DNA from: Gambelia wislizenii
Taxonomy: Eukaryota; Chordata; Lepidosauria; Squamata; Crotaphytidae
Assembly (NCBI GenBank): GCA_030847615.1
Contig: JAUMIR010000004.1
Span: 76,043,001-76,107,000, forward strand
Direction of reading: 5' to 3'
Length of the DNA stretch: 64,000 nucleotides
The translations under genes and the position numbers were made by a program. The notes beneath the pieces were generated by a model that saw nothing but the letters and a program-made list of their open reading frames with translations, searched no databases and had not been told where the DNA came from. The first letter of the stretch is position 1. The number at the start of each line of letters is the position of its first letter. This document shows, piece by piece, positions 12,493 through 23,044 of this stretch.

Positions 12493-13845
12493 TCTCTGGC
12501 TTTTCTTCGCAAACGAAGATTCAGGAAGGACTCATCCCGCGCTTTCTGCAAGCGCGCTGATGACTAAAAAGGCCAATCCGAGATAAACAAGTCCGGTTGC
12601 AAAAAGCACAGCAGAAGGTCTCCTTGGGTGATGTTTTTGGGTTGTGATTCTTTCTGCGTTGTCGTTTCTCTTCAAGACTTGTTCGTCGTGAGTTCTCAAA
12701 TAAGGCTGCAGCATTGTGGATAGTGCGTCTCCATGCCTCCCGATGTGAGGCCAGGGCGGACCACTGTTGGTGATCAATTTGGCCAAGCCTGAGATGTTGT
12801 TTCAGGGAGTCTTTGTATCGCTTTTTTGGAGCGCCCCTCTTACGCTGACCCGTGGCGAGTTCACCGTAGAGTAGTATTTTTGGGAGGCGATGGTCCTCCA
12901 TCCTAGAAACGTGCCCTGCCCAGCGCAGCTGTGTTCTCAATATCATGGCCTCAATGCTGGTGATCCCTGCTTGCTCAAGGACAGCAACATTCGTCACATA
13001 GTCAGTCCAGTGTATATTTAGGATTGTGCGTAGACAGCGCTGATGAAAGCGCTCGAGGAGTCGTAGGTGGTGGCGATAGGTGACCCATGTTTCAGATCCA
13101 TAAAGGAGGATAGACAGTACGATGGCTCTATACACACTGATTTTTGTGCTTTGCCTCAGGTGTTTATTGCTCCAGACTCTTTTGTGAAGTCTTCCAAATG
13201 CACTATATGCCTTTGCTAATCTGTGATCGATCTCTTTGTCAATCTTGGCATCTGAGGAGATGATGCTTCCCAGGTAGGTGAACTGCTGAACGGACTTGAG
13301 CACTGATTTGCCGACGGCAATGTGGGGATGGTGGTGTTCGTCCTGTGGTGCAGGCTGGTAAAGAACTTCTGTTTTCTTCAGGTTGACTTCTAGCCCAAAC
13401 AGCTCTGCAGCTGTTGCAAAGCAGGATGTTAGGCGCTGCAGAGCTCCTTCTGTGTGGGCAACAAGGGCAGCATCATCGGCGAAGAGCAGCTCACGGACTA
13501 GATAGTTTAGAGTCTTAGTGTGAGCCCTCAGACGGCTTAAGTTAAACAAGCTACCATCAGTACGGTAGCGTATATAGATGCCGTCGTCTTCTTCAAGCTC
13601 TGCCATAGCCCTTTGGAGCATCATGCTAAAGAAGATTGTAAATAAAGTTGGTGCAAGAACACAACCTTGCTTCACTCCATTAGTTATTAGAAAGGGCTCT
13701 GAAAGAGCATCGCCATATCTGACTTGACCACGCTGTCCCTCGTGTAGCAAGATAATCATTTTAAGGAATTTGGGGGGGCATCCTAGTCTTTCCAGGATCT
13801 GCCACAGACCTTTTCTACTTACAGTGTCAAAGGCTTTGGTGAGGT
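12493..13845 (-). mobile_element. 5'-truncated non-LTR retrotransposon (LINE) copy A
   Basis: The longest of five copies of one LINE family in this window. It is flanked by the 8-bp duplication ATGGATAC (12,485-12,492 and 13,846-13,853), so the insertion is complete as integrated and truncated at its 5' end inside the reverse transcriptase domain. The 3' end (left on the plus strand) reads, on the element strand, stop codon, hairpin CTTCG-TTTG-CGAAG, AAAAGCCAGAGAG. The frame is fully open, so the copy is young. Clade not determined; Ingi/Vingi-like or other APE-type LINE groups are possible. Confidence 0.93.
12521..13845 (-). pseudogene. LINE reverse transcriptase C-terminal part, open frame
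   Basis: About 440 codons open to the stop, lacking the endonuclease and the first RT motifs. Numbering from the first Met, which lies in the flanking duplication: AFD of RT motif A at residue 8-10, NGVKQGCVLAPTLF (motif B) at 59-72, the catalytic FADD (motif C) at 125-128, LKKTEVLY (motif D) near 159-166, and FTYLGS (motif E) at 192-197. Then a thumb-like region with LLYGSETW and RWAGHVSRM, a basic stretch, and a C-terminal zinc knuckle C416-x2-C419-x12-H432-x3-C436. The knuckle probably binds nucleic acid. It is a dead-on-arrival fragment: no promoter and no endonuclease. Confidence 0.9.
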
Positions 13846-13853
13846 ATGGATAC

Positions 13854-14841
13854 AATGCTATGATATATTATACTGCTAGAAAAAAAGCTTTATGGGCAGC
13901 AGTGAATGCCTATTTTTTTGTTGTGAAGTTTTGTTTCAAAAGTAATTAACATTTACACATCTGAGCCTAGAAATACTGAACTCTGAAATGAGTGCCAGTG
14001 TTCAGCTTTGGGTGTGGTCAGGATTTCATCTTTGATGTGTGCTGATTTGAACAGTCTTACATGTGCTGGAATGCTTGTGGGTGAGAGAGAAAATTCTGAA
14101 ACTTGCGTCTTGTTGCTAAAATATTTCTTCTCAAGATGATCTCAGTTTGCAGCCTGGATCTGGAAAATGAAATTCCAAACATTAATGTTTTTACGGAAAT
14201 AATTGTACATTAACCTTCATTTCTAACTGAGCTCGAAAATGAGTTACAAATAATGTCACAAAATGCAGCCACCTGAGGGCAGCAAATGAATGTCACAACA
14301 GAGTCTGTTGAGAAATTTGAGATGACTTCTAGGCTATGAAATAAAGTATTATTTGTACACAGATAAGGCTGGCATGTTTTTTTTTAAAAGTGTGGCTTAT
14401 TGTTCCTGTTCCCTAAACAAAAACCAAATAGGCACAAAATGTGATGATAATATATCTTGCTGGAGCAGGTGAAACAAATTAGAACCCACCAACCAGAGCT
14501 TGGAAGATTAATTTTTTAAAAAGTAATTTGTTCCCATTCTTTGTTACACTGTTTGAGAAGAAACACATATTCCTCGTTACTTTATTGTAAAAAGGTAACA
14601 TTTGTATGACTTATGCCGCTCATTGCTCTTTTAGTACTTTTTGGGAAAAAACTACTAAGGATTGTTAGGTGAATGGCATAAAACACCTTGGGTCAAAATA
14701 ACTTTAAAAGTAACTCCAGAGAGTAACTAGAAGGTATTTCTTATTATAGCAGTAATGTAATTCCACTGATTCCTTCTTGTTTTGTTAGTTTTTGAACTGT
14801 GAATCCTATGTACTAAGTGCCAGAAAGAGTTAGCTGCAGGT
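13854..14841. other. No recognisable feature
   Basis: AT-rich spacer between LINE copy A and the Sauria-type SINE; no coding frame or repeat recognised. Confidence 0.5.
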
Positions 14842-14851
14842 ATTAACTTGC

Positions 14852-15037
14852 GATGGAGCCAGAGTGGTGTACTGGCTTGAGTGTTGGACTACTACTCTGA
14901 ATACCAGGGTTCAAATCCCTGCTCAGCCATAAAAGTGACCTTGGACAAGTCAGGCTCTCAGCCTCAGAACTCCCCATGATAGGCTCACCTTAGAGTCACC
15001 ATAAGTCTGAAACTACTTGAAGGCACACAACAACAAC
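14852..15037 (+). mobile_element. Sauria-type SINE: tRNA head, Bov-B-like tail
   Basis: Head GATGGAGCCAGAGTGGTGTA with GGGTTCAAATCCCTG as box B, body GACCTTGGACAAGTCAGGC, and tail GTCACCATAAGTCTGAAAC...GAAGGCACACAACAACAACA. The tail matches Bov-B LINE 3' ends. Flanked by ATTAACTTGC (14,842-14,851) and ATTAAACTTGC (15,038-15,048), a target-site duplication with one extra A. Confidence 0.88.
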
Positions 15038-15413
15038 ATTAAACTTGCAACTTGTTACATACAAGCTCTGCTGCCAACTCACATCTATTTGCTTTTCAGC
15101 TAGCAGGACAGGTGTTCTTGTCATAAGCCTCAGTTTCTCTTATCTGTATGAAGAAAAAGCTGAGAACAGTTGCTTCTGTATAGAAACTTGATCCTTTAGG
15201 TTGCAGCTCCTGTTTGCTTTCAACAGAAGCCAGTGTGTCTATTTGTGGGGTGGGGTGGAGGTGGGAGGTATTTAAAAGTGTCAAGAGAACACACTGGGAA
15301 GACTCAGTTTTAGCCTGGACCCATCATGATGTTATCTGCTTCAGGAGCTGACTAAACTGTCATATGAAGTGATACGTCCATCTGACTCCCTGCAAGTTGC
15401 ATTTCACTCACCA

Positions 15414-15692
15414 TTTATTTATATTTATTTATTTATTTATTTATACCCCGCTCTTCAGCCACAAGGCTATCAGAGTGGCTTACAAATTATTTTAAGCAAT
15501 AGCAATTTACACATCTATACTGCATTAAGCAGTTTCCAATGTGTGTTAGGTTATTGCCCCCACAAGCCGGGTACTCATTTTACCGACCTACGAAAGGACG
15601 GAAGGCTGAGTGAACCTTGGAGCCCTCTGGAATCGAACTTGCAATGTGGTGACTTGCAGTACTGGCATTTAACCACTGCACCACCACCATGG
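15414..15692 (-). mobile_element. tRNA-derived SINE with extended LINE tail
   Basis: Minus-strand copy. The (TTTA)n tail is on the left (15,414-15,445), then TACCCCGCTCTTCAGCC and the body GGGTACTCATTTTACCGACC; the tRNA-like head is on the right (TTAACCACTGCACCACCAC). Same compound structure as 22,753-23,044. Confidence 0.85.
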
Positions 15693-15705
15693 AGAAACTA
15701 CAGTA

Positions 15706-16017
15706 CAGTCATCTTCCACATTTGGGGGTTGAGCATTTGTGGATTGGATTATGGAAGGATTATGAAATATTTCTTTCTGGGTATTTTCTAGGTTCTCCAG
15801 TGCAATTCTATGGTATGCTTCCACCAGAAGTTGACCATAGAAAAATGTTGGAGGAGCTAGAGATTTCTAGAGAGAACATTTCTCTGGATCTATAAATGCC
15901 TAGAGAAGTGTTCTCTTGGGCAAAATAAATAAATAAATAGCAGGCGTATATTTGTGGTTTTTCCACTTTTGTCAGGGTCTTCTGCCCCTAACCCCCATGA
16001 AAGTGGAGGGCCAACTG
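15706..16017 (+). mobile_element. Tigger-like element, second subfamily
   Basis: Begins CAGTCATCTTCCACATTTG and ends GTGGAGGGCCAACTG, flanked by TA (15,704-15,705; 16,018-16,019). Same internal order as the copy at 61.19 kb: AGCATTTGTGGATT, CAATTCTATGGT, AAGTTGACCATAG, AGAGAAGTGTTCTCT, GGTTTTTCCA. An AAATAAATAAATA tract sits near 15,927. Confidence 0.85.
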
Positions 16018-16039
16018 TATACTCCAGTGCAGCTGGAAA

Positions 16040-16150
16040 TAGGGCAGGGCTGAGGAACATGTAGCCTTCCATATGTTGTTGTGACTCCTGTCAGCTCTAG
16101 CTGGCATAGCCAATGGTGACAGATAATGGGATCTCTAGTTCAGCAATACC
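16040..16150. repeat. Short dispersed repeat, second copy
   Basis: AGCTGGCATAGCCAATGGTG and TAATGGGATCTCTAGTTC match the family at 4,468-4,575. Confidence 0.55.
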
Positions 16151-16267
16151 CCAAGGTCTGCAAGCTCCCCATCTTTGCATTACAGGCCTTCCAGATCAGA
16201 AAGGTGGGTTTCATACAGTCCTGAGCCTAAATATGGAGAAGCGCCACAGGTGTCAATGGGGCTCTGT

Positions 16268-16269
<2 letters not shown>

Positions 16270-16303
<34 letters not shown>

Positions 16304-16670
16304 TTTTATTTCTATCCCGCCCCTCTGCAATGCAATCGGGGCGGCTTACAATATAAAACTCCATAGACACAGTACCCTAGCCCACCCACCCCTTAAAATA
16401 ATATTAAATTATAAAAGATTAAAAACATACAGTAATTAAAATATATAAATTAGAAAGAAAAAAAATTAAAACATACAATAGCTAAAAAATCTAATTGCAG
16501 CTCAGAAGGACAGCCGAGTCTTGGGCCGGGATAGTTATTCAGGAAAGGCCTGCCGGAAAAGATCCGTCTTGACAGCTTTTTTAAAGCTGTCTAAGGTGGT
16601 AATAAGACGGATCTCGTCCGGCAGGCCATTCCATAATCTTTTCCCTGTTGTTCTCACATAGAAGATGGAG
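16270..16670 (-). mobile_element. CR1/L2-type LINE 3' end
   Basis: The minus strand encodes WNGLPDEIRLITTLDSFKKA then VKTDLFRQAFPE and a stop, the C-terminus typical of CR1/L2 ORF2. The 3' UTR ends GCCGCCCCGATTGC...GGGCGGGATAGAAAT and an (ATT/AAT)n tail at 16,270-16,303. Confidence 0.87.
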
Positions 16671-17305
16671 TGGAGAGATTGGACGCAAAAAAAAACCCCT
16701 CTTCCCACCCCTTACAATGCCAAATTGTATTACCTGGACAGTTGCGCTGGCAGGACTGCCAACACTGGGGGTTATTAAAATCTGTGGGATTCCATTTCAG
16801 TGGCAAAAATGCAGGAGGTAACATTTGACCATAAGACAAGTTTTCCAAATCCACACTATGATGTGTTTATGCAAGCCTTTCAAAATGCATAGCAAGCTAA
16901 CTAACTTTTTAGAATGAGCTGACGGTCCAGAATAGGAAACTGGCAAAGGGCTGTGTAGAAATTATCACATTGGACTTCTCGCTGGAGAGAACTGACATGG
17001 CATGAGAATGGGAAAGAGAGGGACACAGTTTGTCTCCAAACAGCATAAGATCATCAGCTTAAGATTGTCCATGAGGTTCTTTTCCCAGTACCAGGCAGAC
17101 GTCTAGCAGTTTTCATCTTTTTAAGTATGTCTGTTGTACGTTTAGAAAAGCAGAAAAGACCAGTCTCTTCTGGCAGGTCTACCCAGATGATTTTTAAATC
17201 AATAATTTTAAAGTATGTATTGATTTCTTTAATACATAATAGTTCTATATGATCTTTCAACTGGTATTATGTTTCTTATTTGATGTTCCTTGTCTTGATC
17301 GATAA

Positions 17306-17772
17306 TTGGCAATGGAATGTGTCCAGAGGAGGGCGACTAAAAGGGTGGGAGGTCTGGAAGCAATGCCCTGTGAGGAGTGGCTTAGGGACCTGGGTATGTT
17401 TAGCCTGGAGAAGAGAAGGTTAAGGGGAGATATGATAGCCATGTTTAAATATTTGAAGAGATGTCATACTGAAGAGGGAGCAAGCTTGTTTTCTGCTGCT
17501 CCAAAGACAAAGACATAGAGCAATGGACTCAAGCTACAGGAAAAGAGATTCCACCTAAACATTAGGAAGAACTTCTTGACAGTAAAAGCTGTTTGGCAGT
17601 GGAAATGCACTGCCTCAGGGTGTGGTGGAGTCTCTTTCTTTGGAGGTTTTTAAACAGAGGCTGGATGGCCATCTGTCGGGAGTGCTTTGATTGGGTATTA
17701 CTGCAGGCCAGGGGGTTGGACTAGATGGCCCTTATGGTCTCTTCCAGCTCTACGATTCTAGAATTCTATAGG
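17306..17772 (+). mobile_element. CR1 LINE 3' end
   Basis: About 465 bp of the CR1 3' region: GTCCAGAGGAGGGCGACTAA, CTGGAGAAGAGAAGGTTAAG, TTAGGAAGAACTTCTTGACA, GAGGCTGGATGGCCATCTGT, GGGGGTTGGACTAGATGGCC, GGTCTCTTCCAGCTCTACG, ending ATTCTAGAATTCTAT in place of the (ATTCTATG)n tail. The ORF inside is broken (70 codons). Confidence 0.9.
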
Positions 17773-18375
17773 GAAAAAAGGGTAGGAAATGATAACAACA
17801 ACAATAAGAAATAACAGCAGGAAGTAATAATAATGATAGCAGCAACTAATGCGTCATAGTTGCCCATTCATGACCAAGCCTCTCTCAAATACTTCCTATT
17901 ATAGCAGGAGTAGCTCATGGAAATACAGTGTTGCTGGGAAAATCTCTTTTTGCTCCCAAGTGCTGTGAGGAGTGCAATTAAGAACTGGAAGGGAACTGAG
18001 AAGCCTGTGAGAAGTAGGTGGTGAAGTCGTCACTCCAGCTACTGAAAAAGTCTCAACACATCAACCCTCTGAGTCCTGGCTTCATTACACCACTGTCTCT
18101 TCCTGTACTGGGGATATACTTGAACTCAAGTAGATTTTGTATTTTTATTAATTTAGATTATTCATTAAATAACATAACAAGCCAAAGTTGTTTTAAAATT
18201 CTTGAATTTAATATCTTTTAATGTAATTTATATATTATTTTTACAGATTTTAATTATTTTAAATTCACTTGAGACTGTAAGATATCAATAATAATGTTAT
18301 CAATCAGATATTTGCAATAGTATTGTCAACAACATTTTAAAAATGCACACAAACCTCCTGTCTCAAAGAGACCAG

Positions 18376-18864
18376 CGGCTCAGCTAGACAGGAGAATTAA
18401 TTGTGGACAATAGCACATTAACTCATCATCACAGCAGCATTCATTTGTCTCCATAATATATTTGCAAGATTGCTAGCATGGGAAACTATCTGTGTTTGAA
18501 GTTCACACAGAGCATGCCCACGACTAAAGATGGTGGCCGCGAGTGAATTATATGTGTTATTACCCCCCCAGTCCCTCTGATTCTCTTTTCACACCCTTGT
18601 TAAATCAGAGATACAGAAGAGCAATATTCTGCTTTAATTTTTTTTTTTTTTTTTTTTGCTTTGCTGTTCGAAAATAACACACAATTGCTTCTGTGAAAAT
18701 TAATAGTGGCAGCTCCAGCCACTTCATCGCTGGCAAGCCTGCCCCCGCACGTGTCTGACCAATCACATTTTTTCCGGAATGTGCCCCAATTCAAATTGGC
18801 AAATCGCTGTAGGAGCTCATCTGGATAAAAGGTATTCCTCTCTCGTTCCATCTAGCTAACACCC
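18376..18864. mobile_element. hAT-like non-autonomous element, copy 2 (decayed)
   Basis: Homologous to 3,502-4,122: CATTCATTTGTCTCCATAAT, TGTTTGAAGTTCACACAGAG, AAGATGGTGGCCGCGAG, GCTGGCAAGCCTGCC and GATAAAAGGTATTC are in the same order. A T-run lies at 18,638-18,658. Ends are eroded (CAGCTAGACAGGAG, CCATCTAGCTAACACCC). Confidence 0.7.
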
Positions 18865-19435
18865 AGGACAAGTTTAGTACATAGCTGCCAGCTCATTGCT
18901 TGAGTATCAACAAAGAGATAGGAACAATATGCAGTCTGGTGTATTCAGTGACTCCAATCCAGTGTTTTTATGAGTGGAAAGCCATTCAAGGTACGCTCAT
19001 GGCAGAAGAAGGACAAGTGAACCCCCACTCCTCAGTTTCTCCTTCTGCTTGCATTCCCATGAAAGTCTGCTCTGGAGGTTGGGGACCCTCTGGAATAACA
19101 ACCAGAGCATGTAGTGTGTGGGAGGGGTGGGGGGAATTAGGTGGAAATTACCCCACTTTGCTTTCCAGCAGGTGTCTCCACTGGATTCCAGTCCTTTTTG
19201 TGAATAGGAGCTCTTTTGTTGGTGGAAGGACAAACTTAGGATGTGTTCCTGGAAACATTATGCTGGATTTCTTAACCTTGCCTCCTAAAAATATGAATAG
19301 CTGAAAAAATGCTTTAAAAAATTAAAACTTGAAATGTTTGAATTGGTTAAAAATCAGTACAGCATGCTTGCAATGGAGGGGGAAATATTTTTTGATGTTG
19401 TTATAATGTTACAAACTAGACCACTGTGACAAATA

Positions 19436-20048
19436 TGTCTCTCTCTGGCTTTTCTTCGCAAACGGAGATTCAGGAAGGACTCATCCCGCGCTTTCTGCAA
19501 GCGTGCTGATGACTAAAAAGGCCAATCCGAGATAAACAAGTCCGGTTGCAGAAAGCACAGCACAAGGTCTCCTTGGGTGATGTTTTTGGGTTGTGATTCT
19601 TTCTGCGTTGTCGTTTCTCTTCAAGACTTGTTCGGCGTGAGTTCTCAAATAAGGCTGCAGCATTGTGGATAGTGTGTCTCCATGCCTCCCGATGTGAGGC
19701 CAGGGCGGACCATTGTTGGTGATCAATTTGGCCGAGCCTGAGATGTTGTTTCAGGGAGTCTTTGTATCACTTTTTTGGAGCGCCCCTCTTACGCTGACCC
19801 GTGGCGAGTTCACCGTAGAGTAGTATTTTTGGGAGGCGATGGTCCTCCATCCTAGAAACGTGCCCTGCCCAGCGCAGCTGTGTTCTCAATATCATGGCCT
19901 CAATATTGGTGATCCCTGCTTGCTCAAGGACAGCAACATTCGTCACATAGTCAGTCCAGTGTATATTTAGGATTGTGCATAGACAGCGCTGATGAAAACG
20001 CTCGAGGAGTTGTAGGTGGTGGCGATAGGTGACCCATGTTTTGAAGCA
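19436..20048 (-). mobile_element. 5'-truncated LINE copy B (same family as copy A)
   Basis: Closely similar to the 3' 600 bp of copy A. Flanked by the 10-bp duplication GTGACAAATA (19,426-19,435 and 20,049-20,058). A stop codon interrupts the frame where copy A has KKRYKDSL (CGA to TGA near 19,770), and the terminal hairpin has one mismatch. Tail is GAGAGAGAC on the element strand. The 5' break is in the thumb region (THVSYRH area). Confidence 0.93.
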
Positions 20049-20567
20049 GTGACAAATAATTGAATTTGTATGTAAAAATATTTTATTGTTAAAAATTAGA
20101 ACGGAAAGAATAGATTTTAATTTAAAAATGGAAATATAAAATTAGGAAGGAATAGTAACAAAAACATATGGTTTTGTTTTAGAATAAAGGGTAGATTTCT
20201 TAAAAAGTCAAAATGATCTTTTCCCCATACGATCCCAATTGTTTAATCTAATAGTGATGTCAGAAGTGAGTGTGGACAGAAATGGAACTGGGCAAAGTCT
20301 GCAGCTTTGTCTGCTGCTTTAGTAATCAGAAAGTACAGATTTAAGTGCAAGCTCAGGCTTTATGGTTTCTTGAAGCAGATGAACAGCCTCTTCTGCAAGT
20401 GTTAAAGCAATCAAAACTGTATTCCTTTCATGACAATCAATGGTCTCATGAAGGAAGCCTGTCTGCTCTCATGCTAAAAGCTACCAGGAAAGTGCATTGT
20501 ACAAGTGTGCATCTTTATGCTGTAGGAAAGATGAGCCAGGCATTTTCTTCCAAGAACAACTCTATAA

Positions 20568-20913
20568 GGACTTTTTCAAACGGTTGAAAAAACCCATGAG
20601 GAGGTTGGGAGAAGAACGGAGCTGTTGCGCTTACAAAGCCCCGTTTCATACGGCACAGTCCCATTTCATAGGATGCAGTCCCCCTCCGTCCTCCTCCCGA
20701 CCTCCTCCTGACCTTCCCCTGTGCTGCTCGCACCACTTTTTACTGACAGAGAACCTCGGCACAAGCGGCACAAGCAGCACGGGGGAAGGTCAGGAGGAGG
20801 CCAGGAGAAGGACAGAGGGGGACTGCATCCTATGAAACGGGGCTGTGTAGGCATGACAGCCCCGTTCTTCTCCCAACCTCCTTGTGGGTTTTTTCAACCA
20901 TTTGAAAAAGTCC
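20568..20913. mobile_element. Palindromic MITE, Harbinger-like (TAA duplication)
   Basis: Starts GGACTTTTTCAAACGGTTG and ends CCATTTGAAAAAGTCC, with TAA on both flanks (20,565-20,567; 20,914-20,916). Arms extend through GGTTGGGAGAAGAACGG, a CCCCGTTTCATA motif, AGGATGCAGTCCCCCTC and a GACCTCCTCCTGACCTTCCCC block, each answered in reverse. GC-rich interior. TIR is close to that at 717-1,027. Overlapping ORFs on both strands are palindrome artefacts. Confidence 0.88.
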
Positions 20914-21108
20914 TAAGTCCAGGATTCATTACAGCTATTTATTTTGAGATAAGAAAGACATGCATAACTAGAGACTTGCCTTCTTGGTTTTCCTGTGCTT
21001 AAGCAGGACTGGAGAACCCTGTGGCCCTCCAATTCTTAATGGACTTCTGCTTCCACCATTCCAGTGTATCCAGTATTGAGGAATGCTGGGAATTTGTAGT
21101 TTATTTTA

Positions 21109-22077
21109 GGACGTTATCATACCAGCCTGTTGTCTCATAGCAATCACATTGTTGAAGCAAATGGGAACATACCAGTTTGAAAACAATCACTACCATACTT
21201 TTCTGCAATCATGCAATTGCTCACTTTTCTGCACCAGTTCGCGAACCCTACCTTCCTACCCCTGTATGCCCTTTTAAATTTTTATTTTGCCACAATTGTG
21301 CAATTATGGCAACATGATAAAATAAAAAAAAGAAAAGAAAAAATAGAAAATGTAGTAAATCCAACCTCAGCCTTCATGGAAATAGCAAGGGTGGGGGGAG
21401 AATCATGCTCACACACATCACATGACTACTGGAATGTTGCTGCAGCAGAAAGGACTATTGTATCAGGGCCAATAATGGAAAAGCAGCATGTGTTTTCTTT
21501 GTCAATGAAAAGGTAATAATAATAATAATAATAATAATAATGATGTTTATTTGTATTCCGCCTCTCCCATTAGGGTCGGGGCAGCAAACATCATTTAAAA
21601 CATTAATCCATAATCAACAAACATTAAAATAACATGATTAAAACCACTATACAATGGTTTTTGTTATAATTAATTTGGAATAATTAATCCAAATTTTACC
21701 TATAAAAACACTATTAAAATAACTTAAAATAAGAAAAGGCATAAAACATTTTTTTTAAAAATGACAAAGTAGTAAACCAGAAAGTGACAGCCAGACATCC
21801 AATCTAATCTGGGAAGGCCTGCTGGAAGAGATCCATCTTAATAGCCCACTTGAACATCCCCAGATTGTCAAAGTCTCAGATCTCCTCCGGCAGGCCATTC
21901 CACAGGCTGGGAGCGGTGGTGGAAAAGGTCCTCTGGGTGACTGTGGCCAGTGTGCTCCACCAGCATTTGAAATGCAAAGCAGAAACCAGAGAGGCATGAC
22001 ATTGTGTGATATGTACTAGCCAAAGATGCTATTATCTGGCTGTAATTGTGATTTACCAGCCTCATGTGATAAAGTCC
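21109..22077. mobile_element. Harbinger-like element interrupted by an L2/CR1 end
   Basis: Starts GGACGTTATCATACCAGCC and ends GATAAAGTCC, flanked by TTA (21,106-21,108; 22,078-22,080). It matches the copy at 9.58 kb on both sides of a LINE insertion at about 21,514-21,965, for example TGAAAAGGT before and GTGTGATATGTACTAGCCA after. Confidence 0.86.
21514..21965 (-). mobile_element. CR1/L2-type LINE 3' end within a Harbinger-like element
   Basis: (TAA)n tail at 21,514-21,541, then GTATTCCGCCTCTCCC. The minus strand encodes WNGLPEEI, a stop, then MFKWAIKMDLFQQAFPD and a stop, the same LINE C-terminus as at 16.3 kb but decayed. Confidence 0.85.
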
Positions 22078-22089
22078 TTAGTCTTTTAT

Positions 22090-22290
22090 TTCATAAAAGT
22101 ATTTATTTGCAGCCCATCCAGGTTCCCAAGATGATGCACAACAGATAGAAACATTATTTTAAAACAGATTAGAACATTTTAAAATAAAAATACCAGTTTT
22201 TAAAAAACGAACAATTAAAACAGTCTCCACAACCAATCCCCAAACTGCTTTTAGGGACCAAAGATCATGTGGAACAATAGTCTTGGCCAT
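22090..22290 (-). mobile_element. LINE 3' end-like fragment
   Basis: TTTATTTGCAGCCCATCCAG, then an A/T-rich stretch of ATTTTAAAACAG repeats and CAATTAAAACAGTCTCCAC, like CR1/L2 3' UTRs in minus orientation. Weakly supported. Confidence 0.45.
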
Positions 22291-22752
22291 ATGCTCAGTA
22301 GGAATGGAGCTAGTGTTAGCATGCCCTAGTACCCCCTCCCCATGATATCTCATAATTGGAAATATTGGACACTTTGCGGGTCAGGTTGGCTGGGGTGAAC
22401 CAAAAAGTTCAGGTGGAGGTCATAATGACCTGGGATGTGTCTTAGAAATATTTTGGCAAGCAAGCCCATATTAGGATTGTGCAAAAGCCCCTTGGTAAAC
22501 ATAGTCGTTAAGGAGGTATGTGCCAATCCTTTCTGGGGCACCTCAGCAATGAGTCATTCAACCAATTAAGTGACAGTTCTCAAATCTACTTCTGAGGAAA
22601 TATCACTTCATACCCCCTCCTGTCCAATATTGCAAGGTTGTCATAAATACACCAATTCCTACCTCCATCAATTCCTATTCCAGTCAGCTGAGTTTCAATT
22701 TCCTTTGGTCTATCCCATGGGGAAGCCATCTGGGCTTTGTCATAACTTTGAG

Positions 22753-23044
22753 GGAGCCCTGGTGGCACAGTGGTTAAATGCTGGTACTGCAGCCACAATG
22801 TGAGTTCAATCCTGCAGGGCTCCAAGGTTGACTCATCCTCGATCCTTCCGTAGGTCAGTAAAATGAGTACCCAGCTTGTGGGGCAATTAGCTAACACATT
22901 GTAAATTGCTCAGAGAGTGCCTTGCACTATAAAAAGCAGTGTAGATGTTTAAATGCTATTGCTAAACAATTTGTAAGCCTCTCTGAGAACTTTTCTGGCT
23001 GAAGAGTGGGGTATAAATACTCAAATAAATAAATATATAAATAA
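22753..23044 (+). mobile_element. tRNA-derived SINE with extended LINE tail
   Basis: Same head and body as 10,679-10,893 (GGAGCCCTGGTGGCACAGTG; GAGTACCCAGCTTGTGG), followed after TTAAATGCTATTGCTAAACA by an extra 3' module, TTTGTAAGCCTCTCTGAGA ... GTGGGGTATAAATAC, ending in AAATAAATA repeats. The extra module resembles a CR1/L2 3' end. Confidence 0.85.

Noticed and set aside
14852..14930. tRNA gene
   Set aside because: A and B box-like words are present, but the cloverleaf is not complete and the sequence continues into a SINE body, tail and target duplication.
20497..21002. Overlapping ORFs on both strands with similar peptides
   Set aside because: They are mirror products of the palindromic MITE at 20,568-20,913.
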